A DNA stretch of 64,000 nt from Marinicella gelatinilytica (GTDB lineage Bacteria > Pseudomonadota > Gammaproteobacteria > Xanthomonadales > Marinicellaceae): NCBI RefSeq assembly GCF_026410405.1, contig NZ_JAPMLN010000004.1:112311-176310 (forward strand), written 5' to 3'. A model generated the notes under the pieces. It saw only the letters and a program-made list of their open reading frames with translations, was not told the origin of the DNA and searched no databases. A program made the translations under genes and the position numbers. This document shows positions 54,042 through 63,777 of the stretch, piece by piece; position 1 is the first letter of the stretch; the number at the start of each line of letters is the position of its first letter.

Positions 54042-56690
54042 ATGGCTTTGAATTGTTTAAAATTGCCGGCTCCTTGGGTGCTTGTTTGTTTACTCCTCTG
54101 CTCTTTTGCTCAAGCGCAAGATCAAGATCAGGCACTTAGTGCGCTCGATGGTTCTGACGGTGAAGCGGTGGCTGATTTAATTAAATCAAACCACGACATG
54201 GCTAAAGCCGTGTATTTAACACGGGTGGCCGAACAGTTGTCATTGTCTTTTGCGTCACACCAACAAATGAGCAGTCATTGGCAACAAGCGTTGCTTGAGA
54301 ACGTTAGTGCACCCCACAACCTCAGCCAGATAGATACCCACGCTCTCATGGCTCAGGTACTTATTCGTTATTCAAACGGTATGGATTTAAACCGCTGGCG
54401 AATGGTTGATTTAAGCCCGCAAAAGCCTTTACCTAAACTTAGCGAACATATGTCCGCCACCCAACAGTTTACGGCCTGGCTCAATTTAACGCATTATTGG
54501 CAAGATATTTTACAGCGCCTGTCAAGTCAGGGCAGTAGTGCTTGGTTAGGTATTACCACATTGGATAAACCGGAACCGCCGTTATCCCAGCAATTGCAAT
54601 TAAGTCGGACCCTGGCTTTTGTCAACCAGTTACCAGATCCACCCAAGACCGATAAGCAGTCACAACAGTACAGCAATAAATTGCGACTATTCAGTCAACA
54701 ATGGTCCACTTGGCAACCCTTGCCGACTATTCTATTAAGACAATCTTGGCACCATAATCGCAACCAATGGATGGCATGGGCCTATGACTGGATTGAAATT
54801 TATCAACGTATTGAGTTAAGCCAACACTTACTCACCGCACAAGAACAAGAATTATTGCAACAACACATCGTTGACTCCAAAACCCAATGGCTAGCTCAAA
54901 AAGCAATAATTGAAGGTCGTGATAAGTCTTTTTATGTTCTTATTGGAGATATATTTGAGCAGTTACCGGTAAAATTCAAAAACCCGGATCACAGCAATGA
55001 ATCCATAAACAGTCGAATATTGACCTTAGCCACCGGCATTCAAGATCCCATTGACTACTTTAGACAACCTTTAAGAGACCAAATTCAGGAAAACCTGGAA
55101 GTGTGCCTTAATTTAAGCACCCATCAGCCACCCAACCCTGAACAACCCATTGCGGACAATCAATTCGATAGCTGTTTACAGGATTTTACCGATTGGGCTC
55201 AAATATTTGCATTTGAACCGGGTTTAGCCGGTCAGTTTACGGTGCTTGACAGCGCGGTCAGTTTAGCACGGGTACTGGATATGTCACCACCTCAAATCAT
55301 CAACTATTTACCCGCACAAACCATTCAAAACCCCGAATGTCTTAACCAAATGACCCTTCAACCCAATCCGGTAGAATGGTTATTGGCAGTGGAATCCTTA
55401 AACTGGCTTCACGACCGCTGGCCCGGTATTTTTGCTGAAAAGCCACTGCCGGAACAAACCGTACAGAATATCTTAAACAGCGGTTTAAATGCTTACCGAT
55501 ATCCTGATTGTTATGAATCGAAATCAGTCTTATCTCAGGAATTTATACGTCTTGAACAAAAATGGTCAACGGTGAAACAAGCGATTCGCTTACACCTCAA
55601 AGACTACCGCGATACCCATTTGGCCAAAGGCAGTGACATCGACTTTTTTCAGAACACAGATCAACTGACAGATGCGGTACCGGACAACCTCACCATTTCT
55701 CCCTGTGATACGAAAACGGCCTGTGGTGCTTTTGTTCAGCTTAAGCCGGATAACAAAGTTTTACAGTTATTTCCTAATCACCTGAAAGTGGCCCAACAGT
55801 TCCAGCTGGGTGATTTATCGATATGTTATGATCAAGTCGGCTGGCAGGAAAGAAAATCTCTACCGGGTCAAATTAACAATAAAAAAATTGCCAATTTTGA
55901 AGGCCAATTGGGTTTAACCTTAGTGGGTAAGTTTCAACAGGACATTGTCTTTGAACAACGCTTGGAAACCACCGATCGCTATGTTTATCTGTTTGCTGAA
56001 AACAACCAGTCAATTTTGGATATGGCTTGTCCTTTGTCCATTATCGGTCAGCAAATAACCACCACTTTAGACCGTGGCACTTTTGGCTTGCTACCGAATC
56101 GTTTGACTTTTTTAACCGCACAAAAAGTGGACGTCAACAACATCATCAAACACCACTGGCAGCAATGGCAGAATAATTTAGATCCCGCAAAAGTTAATTT
56201 AGTTAATGCCATGGACAATATTAAACCCATGGTCAATGAGGCGTTTATCCAACACACCAACACGGTACAACAACAAATATACCGAAAACTAACCACCAGC
56301 AACCCGGCCAGAATCAATGATTCAGCCTTATCCAATGCCGTGTTTGAATACCTCACTGAGCGTCGTCGTTTAGCAGCCACCGTGAGGGCGCTGTTTCCTA
56401 ATACCTTTCATAAAGACATGTCAATTCGTAGCAGCCTCACCGGAACTTTAGCATTACCTGATATTGATTTCTTCAGGCAGGCCTTTGAGGCGCAATTAAA
56501 TCTTTTGGATATGATGGAGCAAGGAGATGCCTTGATGGAACAACACAAACCGGCGTGGTTTGATCAACAACGTATCTTTACGGAAGATTTCTTACAACCC
56601 ACATTAATGCAGTTTTATAAACGCTTTGCACAAAAAGCCGCTGTCAAAGAGAATGACAGACTCTATTCAGCACCGACTGATAATGATTAA
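54042..56690 (+). CDS. large secreted protein of unknown function
   Basis: 882 residues from ATG at 54042, chosen because it opens a clear signal peptide MALNCLKLPAPWVLVCLLLC with cleavage near SFAQAQ; the longer frame adds 49 residues without signal character. No transmembrane helix, repeat or catalytic motif is apparent. The protein is Gln/Trp-rich and helical in its first half (ALLENVSAPHNL, WLNLTHYWQDIL). The second half contains a small Cys-bearing segment (SPCDTKTACGAF) followed by beta-like text, and the end is helical. I did not recognise a family. It stands alone on the plus strand between minus-strand genes. Confidence 0.65.
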   Translation: MALNCLKLPAPWVLVCLLLCSFAQAQDQDQALSALDGSDGEAVADLIKSNHDMAKAVYLTRVAEQLSLSFASHQQMSSHWQQALLENVSAPHNLSQIDTHALMAQVLIRYSNGMDLNRWRMVDLSPQKPLPKLSEHMSATQQFTAWLNLTHYWQDILQRLSSQGSSAWLGITTLDKPEPPLSQQLQLSRTLAFVNQLPDPPKTDKQSQQYSNKLRLFSQQWSTWQPLPTILLRQSWHHNRNQWMAWAYDWIEIYQRIELSQHLLTAQEQELLQQHIVDSKTQWLAQKAIIEGRDKSFYVLIGDIFEQLPVKFKNPDHSNESINSRILTLATGIQDPIDYFRQPLRDQIQENLEVCLNLSTHQPPNPEQPIADNQFDSCLQDFTDWAQIFAFEPGLAGQFTVLDSAVSLARVLDMSPPQIINYLPAQTIQNPECLNQMTLQPNPVEWLLAVESLNWLHDRWPGIFAEKPLPEQTVQNILNSGLNAYRYPDCYESKSVLSQEFIRLEQKWSTVKQAIRLHLKDYRDTHLAKGSDIDFFQNTDQLTDAVPDNLTISPCDTKTACGAFVQLKPDNKVLQLFPNHLKVAQQFQLGDLSICYDQVGWQERKSLPGQINNKKIANFEGQLGLTLVGKFQQDIVFEQRLETTDRYVYLFAENNQSILDMACPLSIIGQQITTTLDRGTFGLLPNRLTFLTAQKVDVNNIIKHHWQQWQNNLDPAKVNLVNAMDNIKPMVNEAFIQHTNTVQQQIYRKLTTSNPARINDSALSNAVFEYLTERRRLAATVRALFPNTFHKDMSIRSSLTGTLALPDIDFFRQAFEAQLNLLDMMEQGDALMEQHKPAWFDQQRIFTEDFLQPTLMQFYKRFAQKAAVKENDRLYSAPTDND

Positions 56691-56713
56691 GTGCCGGTTT
56701 CAACAACCGGCAC
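56691..56713. terminator. hairpin between convergent genes
   Basis: GTGCCGGTT and AACCGGCAC make a perfect 9-base stem with a 5-base loop, starting right after the TAA of the secreted protein and 20 bases from the M48 protease stop. It lacks an adjacent T-run, so its terminator role is likely but not certain. Confidence 0.6.
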
Positions 56714-56733
56714 CCACTCGACTGGTTGTGTTT

Positions 56734-57537
56734 TTATAAACGACAGTTTGGTCGACGACCACTGTTCAGTGCTTGCTGCTGAAGCTTTTGCGCTTCAGGC
56801 AAGTACTTTTGCAACGCCACGATGCGATTTGACGGCTCAGGATGGGTGGATAAAAATTCCGGCGGCCGTTGTCCTTGTGAAGCTTTCTCCATATTTTTCC
56901 AAAGCTGGATGCTTTCTTCAGGATTAAATCCGGCACGCGCCATTAAATTTAAACCGTATTGATCCGCTTCAGACTCATGGGCACGACTAAAGGGCAATAA
57001 AACACCCACTTGTGTACCGATACCCAGTCCGGCCATTAAAATTTGTTGTTCAGTGGAACCTTCCATATGTTGACGCGCCATGATGTCTGCCAGCTGCATG
57101 CCGGTCTGTGAAGCCACTTGTAACGACACCCGCTCAGCACCGTGACGTGCCAGTACGTGGGCAATTTCATGACCCACCACCGCGGCTAATTGAGACGGCG
57201 TTTCTGCCACAGTCAAAAGACCGGTATGGACACCGATTTTACCGCCTGGTAAGGCAAAGGCGTTGGCTGAATCATCATCAAACACCACCACTTCCCAGTC
57301 TCTACCGGACCATTCCTGGGGTAAAGCTTCAATAATATGGTTAGCGACACAGCGTACATATTGCTGTTTATTTCTGTCATTGCTAATTTTATTATTGGCT
57401 TTTAATTGCTGAAATGAATCAATGCCCATTTGTTGCATTTGATCATCACCCACTAAAATCAGTTGGTTACGACCTGTTGGGCTGGTGGCGCAAGCCGATA
57501 GCATTAGTATTAATAAACATGTTGTTAATAGACGCAT
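56734..57537 (-). CDS. M48-family metalloprotease, outer-membrane lipoprotein
   Basis: 267 residues from the ATG at 57537, giving the lipoprotein signal MRLLTTCLLILMLSAC (Cys 16). Peptidase M48 with zinc motif AVVGHEIAHVLARHG (HEIAH at 123-127) and the third ligand in HESEADQYGLNLMARAGFNP. It resembles the LoiP/YcaL type of small periplasmic proteases that help outer-membrane quality control. No TPR repeats follow, unlike BepA. The end is basic and Cys-containing (NSGRRPNCRL). A 20-base gap separates it from the small membrane-protein gene upstream. Confidence 0.9.
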   Translation of the reverse strand: MRLLTTCLLILMLSACATSPTGRNQLILVGDDQMQQMGIDSFQQLKANNKISNDRNKQQYVRCVANHIIEALPQEWSGRDWEVVVFDDDSANAFALPGGKIGVHTGLLTVAETPSQLAAVVGHEIAHVLARHGAERVSLQVASQTGMQLADIMARQHMEGSTEQQILMAGLGIGTQVGVLLPFSRAHESEADQYGLNLMARAGFNPEESIQLWKNMEKASQGQRPPEFLSTHPEPSNRIVALQKYLPEAQKLQQQALNSGRRPNCRL

Positions 57538-57557
57538 AGTGAACTCCTGAAAATGGG

Positions 57558-57863
57558 TTACAGCAAATATATCAGTCCCATAATGATACCACTGATTAAA
57601 ACAATCAGATAAATCCATTTAGCCATTCGATATTTTTTTTGTACCTGTGGCGCAGTGTAATTTTTGCCGCGATGATGTAACCAAGTTAACTCTAAAAGAA
57701 TCACAAACACAAACATCATCACAAAAACGATACCAAATAAACCGACCGCATCAGCCCAAGACGCCTCCGGCATCACCAAAGCAGCCAAAGTTGCCAGATT
57801 GGCCAAAATCATAATAGCCATTAAGATAACCCGCAAAGGGGTAAATACCACCGGTGTATTCAT
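57558..57863 (-). CDS. small three-helix membrane protein
   Basis: 101 residues with three hydrophobic helices: VILMAIMILANLATLAALV, VGLFGIVFVMMFVFVILLEL and IYLIVLISGIIMGLIYL. A charged connecting loop (HHRGKNYTAPQVQKKYRMAK) lies between the second and third. No family was recognised. It is probably cotranscribed with the M48 lipoprotein gene just downstream, and is read divergently from the NfeD gene across 160 bases. Confidence 0.6.
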   Translation of the reverse strand: MNTPVVFTPLRVILMAIMILANLATLAALVMPEASWADAVGLFGIVFVMMFVFVILLELTWLHHRGKNYTAPQVQKKYRMAKWIYLIVLISGIIMGLIYLL

Positions 57864-57988
57864 ATAAGTCGCTGAATATATTAATTAAAATAATATTGTA
57901 ATCAGTGACAATGGTTGTGTCCAGTCATTAACCATCTACAATCCGGGTAAATAGACACAATTCCAGTGTCACATCATGACTTCTTTCA

Positions 57989-58017
57989 CTGTCAAATAAT
58001 CTCAATTGTGCTATATT
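57989..58017 (+). promoter_or_regulatory. promoter of the nfeD-slipin genes, possibly giving a leaderless mRNA
   Basis: CTGTCA (57989-57994), a 17-base spacer and TATATT (58012-58017) with an extended TGC in front of the minus-10 box make a credible promoter. The start point would fall at about 58024, next to the ATG at 58025, and no ribosome-binding site precedes that ATG. Confidence 0.5.
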
Positions 58018-58024
58018 AATTATT

Positions 58025-59458
58025 ATGAAATATCATTTTACAATCTCGCGAATAAAACCGATTTTATTATTGGCAGGTGTTATCGTATTGCTGCTAATAA
58101 ATGGTCCGAGCACAGCACAAGATGGCTCGACCGACCCCATCGGAAAACAGACAGTGGTGGTACTCACCATTGAAGGCGCCATTGGTCCTGCCACCCGCGA
58201 TTATGTTATAAACGGCATCGAACAGGCAGAACAACAAAAAGCTGCACTGGTATTAATTAAAATGGATACCCCGGGCGGCTTATCAGCGTCCATGCGGGAT
58301 ATGATTAAAAAAATCCTCAATGCTGAGGTGCCCATTGCCACTTGGGTTGGACCCTCAGGTTCACGGGCAGCCAGTGCCGGTACTTATCTTTTATATGCTT
58401 CACACATCGCTGCCATGGCACCGGCCACCAACTTAGGTGCCGCCACACCGGTTCCTGTTGGTGGGCAAAAACCACCGACACCGGCGGGCAAGGCCTATGA
58501 AGAACTCAAAGAAGCCACAGAAGACAGTGAAGAAGAAAACAATCCGGCATCAACAGATCAAGCTTCGGGCAATAAAGCCTTGGAAGATTCGGTTGCTTAT
58601 ATCCGCGCTTTGGCCGAACAAAAAAACCGCAACGCCGACTGGGCTGAACAAGCGGTACGCCATGCCGCCACCTTAACGGCAGATCAGGCTTTGACAAACA
58701 ACGTGATTGACTATTTAGCCGGTGATGAACAAGATTTATTACAACAAATTGATGGTCAAACCATTGAGCTGGCACATTCTCAAGTTACATTGACTTTAGA
58801 CCAAGCACAATTAGAAACCATAGAACCGAGTTTTAAGAATAAAATTTTGGCCACCATCACCAACCCAACCCTGGCCTATATGCTATTGTTGCTTGGTATT
58901 TACGGTTTAATTTTAGAAGGTTATAACCCCGGCGCTTTGGTGCCCGGCGTCATTGGCGGAATTAGTTTACTGGTGGCATTATACGCGTTTCAAATTTTAC
59001 CGGTTAATTTTGCCGGATTAGCCCTGATTTTCTTGGGATTTGCCCTGATTGCAGTGGAATTTTTTGCGCCATCCTTTGGTATTTTAGGTATTGGCGGTAT
59101 TGTTTCTTTATCTTTTGGTTCGGTGATTTTAATGGACACAGACGTACCGGGATTTGGTATCCCAATTAGTTTAATTATTAGTATTGCATTAACGGCGGGT
59201 ATCCTGTTTGCCGTGATTATGTATTATTTAGCCGGTTCCTTTAAAAAACCGGTGGTCTCAGGCAGTGAAAGCCTGGTGGGCCAAACCGGAGAAGTGGTCA
59301 GCAATCATGATGAACATGGTTTACGGGTTCACTTAGACGGTGAAAACTGGCGTGCCAAAGCCACCACTAAACACCATTACGATGTCGGTGATACGGTTTT
59401 AATTGAGCGTATTGACGGCCTCACCCTTTATGTCAAACATCTGGAGAATGCATCATGA
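58025..59458 (+). CDS. NfeD-family membrane serine protease (stomatin operon partner)
   Basis: A 477-residue long-form NfeD protein. A signal or first helix (about 10-28) leads into a ClpP-class protease domain with [14 protein letters not shown] and [13 protein letters not shown] (nucleophile Ser 117). An acidic insert ([10 protein letters not shown]), several transmembrane helices (about 285-415) and a C-terminal OB-fold NfeD domain follow ([13 protein letters not shown]). It forms the classical pair with the slipin gene that overlaps its stop by 4 bases. Archaeal homologues cut stomatin C-termini. The codons around the start suggest leaderless translation. Confidence 0.92.
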   Translation: MKYHFTISRIKPILLLAGVIVLLLINGPSTAQDGSTDPIGKQTVVVLTIEGAIGPATRDYVINGIEQAEQQKAALVLIKMDTPGGLSASMRDMIKKILNAEVPIATWVGPSGSRAASAGTYLLYASHIAAMAPATNLGAATPVPVGGQKPPTPAGKAYEELKEATEDSEEENNPASTDQASGNKALEDSVAYIRALAEQKNRNADWAEQAVRHAATLTADQALTNNVIDYLAGDEQDLLQQIDGQTIELAHSQVTLTLDQAQLETIEPSFKNKILATITNPTLAYMLLLLGIYGLILEGYNPGALVPGVIGGISLLVALYAFQILPVNFAGLALIFLGFALIAVEFFAPSFGILGIGGIVSLSFGSVILMDTDVPGFGIPISLIISIALTAGILFAVIMYYLAGSFKKPVVSGSESLVGQTGEVVSNHDEHGLRVHLDGENWRAKATTKHHYDVGDTVLIERIDGLTLYVKHLENAS

Positions 59459-60210
59459 ACGATTTATATTTTTGGTTAGTACCTGTGGCAGTGATTTTCT
59501 TTTTACTGTCATCAATGATCAATATCATGCGCGAGTATGAACGCGCCGTGGTTTTTACCCTGGGTCGTTTTGATAAAGTCAAAGGTCCCGGTTTTATTCT
59601 GGTCATTCCCTTTATCCAGCAACTGGTACGGGTTGATTTAAGAACCGTGGTGTTAGACGTGCCCACACAAGATGTGATTTCCTTAGATAACGTTTCAGTC
59701 AAAGTTAATGCGGTTATTTATTACCGTATTTTAGACCCTGAAAAAGCCATTATAGCAGTGGAAAAGGTCCATGACGCCACCAGCCAACTGGCGCAAACCA
59801 CGCTGCGCTCGGTGCTCGGTAAACATGAACTGGATGAAATGCTGGCCGAACGTGATTCATTGAATGCCGATATCCAGGAAATCTTAGATAAGCAAACCAA
59901 CGCCTGGGGCATTAAAGTCGCCAATGTCGAAATTAAACACGTTGATCTCGATGAGTCTATGATTCGCGCCATCGCCCGTCAAGCCGAAGCCGAACGTGAA
60001 CGGCGGGCTAAAGTAATTTTGGCCGAGGGTGAGCAACAAGCCGCTGCTAAATTGGTGGAAGCCGCTAAAGAGATGACCGAATCAGCCGGTGCCATGCAAT
60101 TGCGCTACCTACAAACCCTCAGTGACATCGGCAGTGAGAAAAACTCTACCATTGTCTTTCCAATGCCTATGGAAATCATCGCGCCTATCTTGGAAAAGCT
60201 CAATAAATAA
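59455..60210 (+). CDS. slipin-family SPFH (stomatin-like) membrane protein
   Basis: A 251-residue SPFH/Band 7 protein of the slipin type. It has one N-terminal membrane anchor ([19 protein letters not shown]), then [87 protein letters not shown] and a coiled-coil tail. It forms oligomeric rings in the inner membrane and works with the NfeD protease encoded by the overlapping upstream gene. The CAP-like gene starts 2 bases downstream and may share the transcript. Confidence 0.95.
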   Translation: MNDLYFWLVPVAVIFFLLSSMINIMREYERAVVFTLGRFDKVKGPGFILVIPFIQQLVRVDLRTVVLDVPTQDVISLDNVSVKVNAVIYYRILDPEKAIIAVEKVHDATSQLAQTTLRSVLGKHELDEMLAERDSLNADIQEILDKQTNAWGIKVANVEIKHVDLDESMIRAIARQAEAERERRAKVILAEGEQQAAAKLVEAAKEMTESAGAMQLRYLQTLSDIGSEKNSTIVFPMPMEIIAPILEKLNK

Positions 60211-60212
60211 GC

Positions 60213-60881
60213 ATGTCACACTTGAAACGGCAACCAATTGAAGTTATCCAATACGTCAGTTGGTTGCTGGTTCTTACTTTCATCAGCTTTAACACCACTG
60301 TTTTTGCCGAATCCGTATGTGGCAATAGCCCGGAGGCGGTTCAATTGGCTGAACTTATTCGCAAGCATCCTGAGCAGTTAAGAACCGATATTCGCTGCAA
60401 CTTTAAATTAACCCAAATCGCTGAGCACAAAGCGGGTTTGTTGAGTGAACACGATGTCATTATGCATCATATTGGTTATTTAACACCCAACCAATTACTC
60501 CGTAAAAAAGGTTATGCATTAAGTAGCGGCTACCCCATTCTCGGCAATCAAGTGGAAGCCATCGCGGCTGGTGAAAAAAGTGCCAAAGAAACATTACAAC
60601 AACTATTAAACAGCCAGAACCATCGCCGACTGTTATTGGGTGAAGCGCCTTTTTACCAACCACAGAATGAAATTGGTGTGGCGTATGTTAACCAATCACA
60701 CAGTTCCTATGATTATTATTGGGTGGTCTATTTTGCAGACACAAAAAACCGGCCTAAACCTAAGACCGAATATCTTGTTAACTCTGAATATAAGCACATA
60801 GATCCCGAAGAAAAAAGCTCGATCCGCGAGCGACATCGCCAGTCAAGAGCCAGGCGACCAAAAATGGCCACAGAAAACTAA
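60213..60881 (+). CDS. secreted CAP-superfamily-like protein
   Basis: A 222-residue protein with an N-terminal hydrophobic signal (about 12-32, ending TVFAES). The core matches the CAP/SCP pattern in weak form: RCNFKLTQIAEHKAGLLSEHD, HHIGYLTPNQLLRKKGY, GNQVEAIAAGEKSAKETLQQLLNSQNHRRLLL and IGVAYVN with YYWVVYFAD. The sandwich's His/Glu cavity residues are only partly recognisable, so the fold call is inference. The C-terminus is basic. It is probably cotranscribed with the nfeD-slipin genes. No biochemical role can be assigned. Confidence 0.6.
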   Translation: MSHLKRQPIEVIQYVSWLLVLTFISFNTTVFAESVCGNSPEAVQLAELIRKHPEQLRTDIRCNFKLTQIAEHKAGLLSEHDVIMHHIGYLTPNQLLRKKGYALSSGYPILGNQVEAIAAGEKSAKETLQQLLNSQNHRRLLLGEAPFYQPQNEIGVAYVNQSHSSYDYYWVVYFADTKNRPKPKTEYLVNSEYKHIDPEEKSSIRERHRQSRARRPKMATEN

Positions 60882-60899
60882 TTTCAAAGAACTTCAAAA

Positions 60900-60928
60900 T
60901 TGTGAAGTGAATCAAACGGCCATATAAA
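60900..60928 (+). promoter_or_regulatory. promoter of the TonB-Sel1 gene
   Basis: TTGTGA (60900-60905), a 17-base spacer and TATAAA (60923-60928) lie about 40 bases upstream of the ATG, which has an AAGGAG ribosome-binding site (60961-60966). The minus-35 box partly overlaps a small CTTCA/TGAAG hairpin that could be an operator. Confidence 0.5.
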
Positions 60929-60970
60929 CTTTTAATTATAATTTAAGAAATCATCAAAGAAAGGAGCACC

Positions 60971-62317
60971 ATGAAAAAATTATCTGTCTTTATTATGCTT
61001 GCTTTAACATCGGTTGCCTGCGCAGACTTTTTAGATGCCGCAGAAGCCTATGAACAACAGGATTACCCAACAGCTTTACAAGAATATCAAGCCCTGGCTC
61101 AACTGGGTCATCATGAAGCACAACATAATCTGGCAGTCATGCATTTTTTAGGTCAAGGTACAGAAAAAAACCCGATACAAGCCTATGCCTGGGCCACCTT
61201 AGCCTTAGCCAGTAAGGACACTAAACTGCACGCATTAGAAGGCAAAATAAAAGACAAGCTGACTACCCAACAATTGACAGAAGCGCAGCAACAAGCGCAA
61301 ATCCTGCAACAACAGTACGGCACTGATGCCATAAATCAACTGTGGGCGCCGGTGATGGTTAAATCCGAAGAATCAGAGGCTTATCAGGACGGTCAGAGCT
61401 TAGATTTCACCTTAACCCCGGTGAAAAGAAAAGCTCCCAGATATCCAAAAAATGCAATGCGTAAAGGTATACAAGGTTGGGTTAAAGTTACTTTTGAGGT
61501 TCATCCCGATGGCACAGCCCGGAAACCGGTGATTGCCGACAGTTTTCCAGAAGGTGTGTTCGAAGAAGCCACTTTGAAAGCCATTCGAGGTTTTCGCTTT
61601 GATGTTGATTTTAAACCGGGTGTTGACCCCTATCCGGTCTCTGCCACCCAAAGCATCACCTATGAGATGCGTAACACAGAGAAATTTCAAGAAAGCTATC
61701 AGCAACGCTTAGATGAACTCCGGTCATTAGCAAATCAGGGTCACCCGGATGCCTATTATTATTTAGCCATGGCATTGGACGAAAAAAGTCCGATTCCACA
61801 AGCATCTGATGAAGACATCGATCAAACAGTCATTAATCAATATCTTTTTAAAGCAGCACAGAGTGGTCAAATTAATGCCCAATTTCATTTAGGCAATAAC
61901 TTATTTACCGGCAAATCCGGCTACCAGAATCGCAGCAAAGGCCTTCGTTGGTTAATCATGGCAGCCGAACAAGGTCAGGCTCAAGCGGCTCGACGGTTAG
62001 CGCTTATTTTTGAGTCCAACCCGGACATGAACCCCACAGAACACCCGCCACATTACTGGATGGCACAAGCCGCAAATCAAGGAGATTTAGACGCCAAATT
62101 AGATTACGCTGAATGGCTGGCTGACAATGCCCAAAGCCAGGAGCAATACCGACAAGGCTTGGAACTGTTGGAAGATTATGCCGATGAACGGCCCGAAACA
62201 GTACTATGGTATCAAACCAAAGCCCAATTACACGAACAGACCGGTGATACCAAAAAAGCACAAAAATACCACAAAAAAGCCGAGAAATTAGCCAAACGTC
62301 TCGGCTGGGAAGATTAA
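60971..62317 (+). CDS. secreted TonB C-terminal domain protein with Sel1 repeats
   Basis: A 448-residue protein with signal peptide MKKLSVFIMLALTSVACA. The early part has a Sel1-like repeat (ALAQLGHHEAQHNLAVMHFLGQGTEKNPIQAYAWATLA). Residues about 150-230 form a TonB C-terminal/energy-transducer domain (RKAPRYPKNAMRKGIQGWVKVTFEVHPDGTA to LKAIRGFRF). The rest carries Sel1-type repeats (AYYYLAMAL, AQFHLGNNLFTG, RRLALIFES) and a lysine-rich end. It lacks the inner-membrane anchor of real TonB, so a periplasmic scaffold, not an energy transducer, is the likely role. A strong terminator follows. Confidence 0.85.
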   Translation: MKKLSVFIMLALTSVACADFLDAAEAYEQQDYPTALQEYQALAQLGHHEAQHNLAVMHFLGQGTEKNPIQAYAWATLALASKDTKLHALEGKIKDKLTTQQLTEAQQQAQILQQQYGTDAINQLWAPVMVKSEESEAYQDGQSLDFTLTPVKRKAPRYPKNAMRKGIQGWVKVTFEVHPDGTARKPVIADSFPEGVFEEATLKAIRGFRFDVDFKPGVDPYPVSATQSITYEMRNTEKFQESYQQRLDELRSLANQGHPDAYYYLAMALDEKSPIPQASDEDIDQTVINQYLFKAAQSGQINAQFHLGNNLFTGKSGYQNRSKGLRWLIMAAEQGQAQAARRLALIFESNPDMNPTEHPPHYWMAQAANQGDLDAKLDYAEWLADNAQSQEQYRQGLELLEDYADERPETVLWYQTKAQLHEQTGDTKKAQKYHKKAEKLAKRLGWED

Positions 62318-62320
62318 TAA

Positions 62321-62346
62321 AAAGCCCGGCGTACACTCCGGGCTTT
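62321..62346 (+). terminator. rho-independent terminator
   Basis: AAAGCCCGG and CCGGGCTTT form a perfect 9-base stem with an 8-base loop directly after the TonB-Sel1 stop codon. The T-run is short, but the stem is strong. Confidence 0.75.
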
Positions 62347-62481
62347 AAATTTGTCATATCCTTGGCTTACACACGCTTAACATAGATGTACATTAAGCCT
62401 GACAAAACGCTCCACAACTTCCTTGAAATTTGATTAACGCATGCGGATTCATTTCCTTAATTTAATGAGATTTATGTCAAT

Positions 62482-63375
62482 TTAATGAACAAACTTCCGC
62501 CGAACAGTCAACAATAAAGCCAAAGACAATAAAATTAACCCGAAGACACTTAAACTAGGTACCGGTGTCGCAGGACCCGTTGGTCCGCCACTACCATAAT
62601 TGTTATCAATAACTAAATTATCAAAATTAGCCACTTCACCTGAATTATTGTTATCGCTGTATATGGCAATTTGCTCAACTTTATCGCTGAATAACATGGT
62701 GACTTGGGAATAGAAAAGGTTGCCATTGAGATAATAATCGATGCCCGGTAATCCACCCGGATTAGTGATGACTTCAAGTCTGAAATAGGTATTGACCGGC
62801 CAGTCCATGCCGGAGTCGATATAAACATAACCACCACCGATATTATCCGCCACTAAAATATTACCCGTTGAATCAAAACTAACATTCCAGGTTCCTTGAG
62901 CGGTCGAGGGTGCTTGTGCAAATACGGTATAACTGGAACCCGATATAGCCGTTATTTTCACATCGATGAACACACGACTTTCATTTCCCGCTGGTTGCGG
63001 ACCTAAATCAGGACTTAAACCGCCTATATTAGTTCCCGCGGGTAGCGAACTGTCTTGACCCAACTGCATATGCTGTGTTCCGTTTGCAGGATCACTGTTG
63101 TCAATAATCGGTTGCGCTGTGCTGCCGCTAAGCACTAACCAACCGGCCTGGCCGCCTAAAAACCCCGGACTAAAACCTTCACCTGCTTCAAAAAAATACA
63201 TCATCGCACCTGCAATACCCTTTTCTACCGGATAATCCGACTTCGTCTCATTGTTAGCCACAAATGAATTCAGTAAAACTGTCTCGGCAGAATGAACTGA
63301 ATCTTCTGCACTAATGGCATGGCTCGATAAAGTGGTGAAACAAAAAACCAAAGCAACTAAATAAAAAACTTTCAT
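62482..63375 (-). CDS. secreted beta-rich protein with IPTL-CTERM-like sorting signal
   Basis: A 297-residue exported protein (signal MKVFYLVALVFCFTTLSSHA). The mature part is rich in Gly, Ser, Asn and Val and contains a concanavalin/jelly-roll-like stretch (FRLEVITNPGGLPGIDYYLNG, FDNLVIDNNYG), suggesting a binding or structural surface domain. The C-terminus reads VPSLSVFGLILLSLALLL followed by TVRRKF, a clear IPTL-CTERM-type variant (proline, hydrophobic helix, basic tail) recognised by exosortase- or archaeosortase-like sorting machinery. GAGGATATTTTT precedes the ATG. The ligand is unknown. Confidence 0.75.
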   Translation of the reverse strand: MKVFYLVALVFCFTTLSSHAISAEDSVHSAETVLLNSFVANNETKSDYPVEKGIAGAMMYFFEAGEGFSPGFLGGQAGWLVLSGSTAQPIIDNSDPANGTQHMQLGQDSSLPAGTNIGGLSPDLGPQPAGNESRVFIDVKITAISGSSYTVFAQAPSTAQGTWNVSFDSTGNILVADNIGGGYVYIDSGMDWPVNTYFRLEVITNPGGLPGIDYYLNGNLFYSQVTMLFSDKVEQIAIYSDNNNSGEVANFDNLVIDNNYGSGGPTGPATPVPSLSVFGLILLSLALLLTVRRKFVH

Positions 63376-63777
63376 AAAAATATCCTCAATTGAATTAAAT
63401 CTGAGTTTTATTATGAAATTTAACTTCTTACTTATCAGGACAATTGTTGGACATTACATGTCGTTTAAGGACAGCGGTGGGATTTGATTGCAAGAACAGG
63501 TTTGTTCGCATAAACATGTAAAAAGTAACAATAATTGTCACCATAGAAAATTTTTCAAATTTAAATTTAGAATTAAGATATTTTATGAGAGAAATTAACG
63601 CATATAAGCCACAAAGACGCCTCAATCCACTCAAATTAAGCAGAATTTTGTGATAGAGTTCTCAGAATTATTTTTTCAGGGTCAGAAAACCGCTAAAGAA
63701 ACAATTATAAATTGAGCTGTTTTTTCTCACCACAAAAAATGTATCTTCTTTAAATTTTTAAAAAAAGTGGTTGTATT
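63376..63777. other. AT-rich intergenic region
   Basis: About 400 bases of very AT-rich sequence without a supported gene. A 68-codon frame at 63428-63634 on the minus strand has no ribosome-binding site or recognisable features and is treated as noise. The region presumably holds promoters for the IPTL-CTERM-like gene and for the interrupted gene that follows. Confidence 0.5.
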
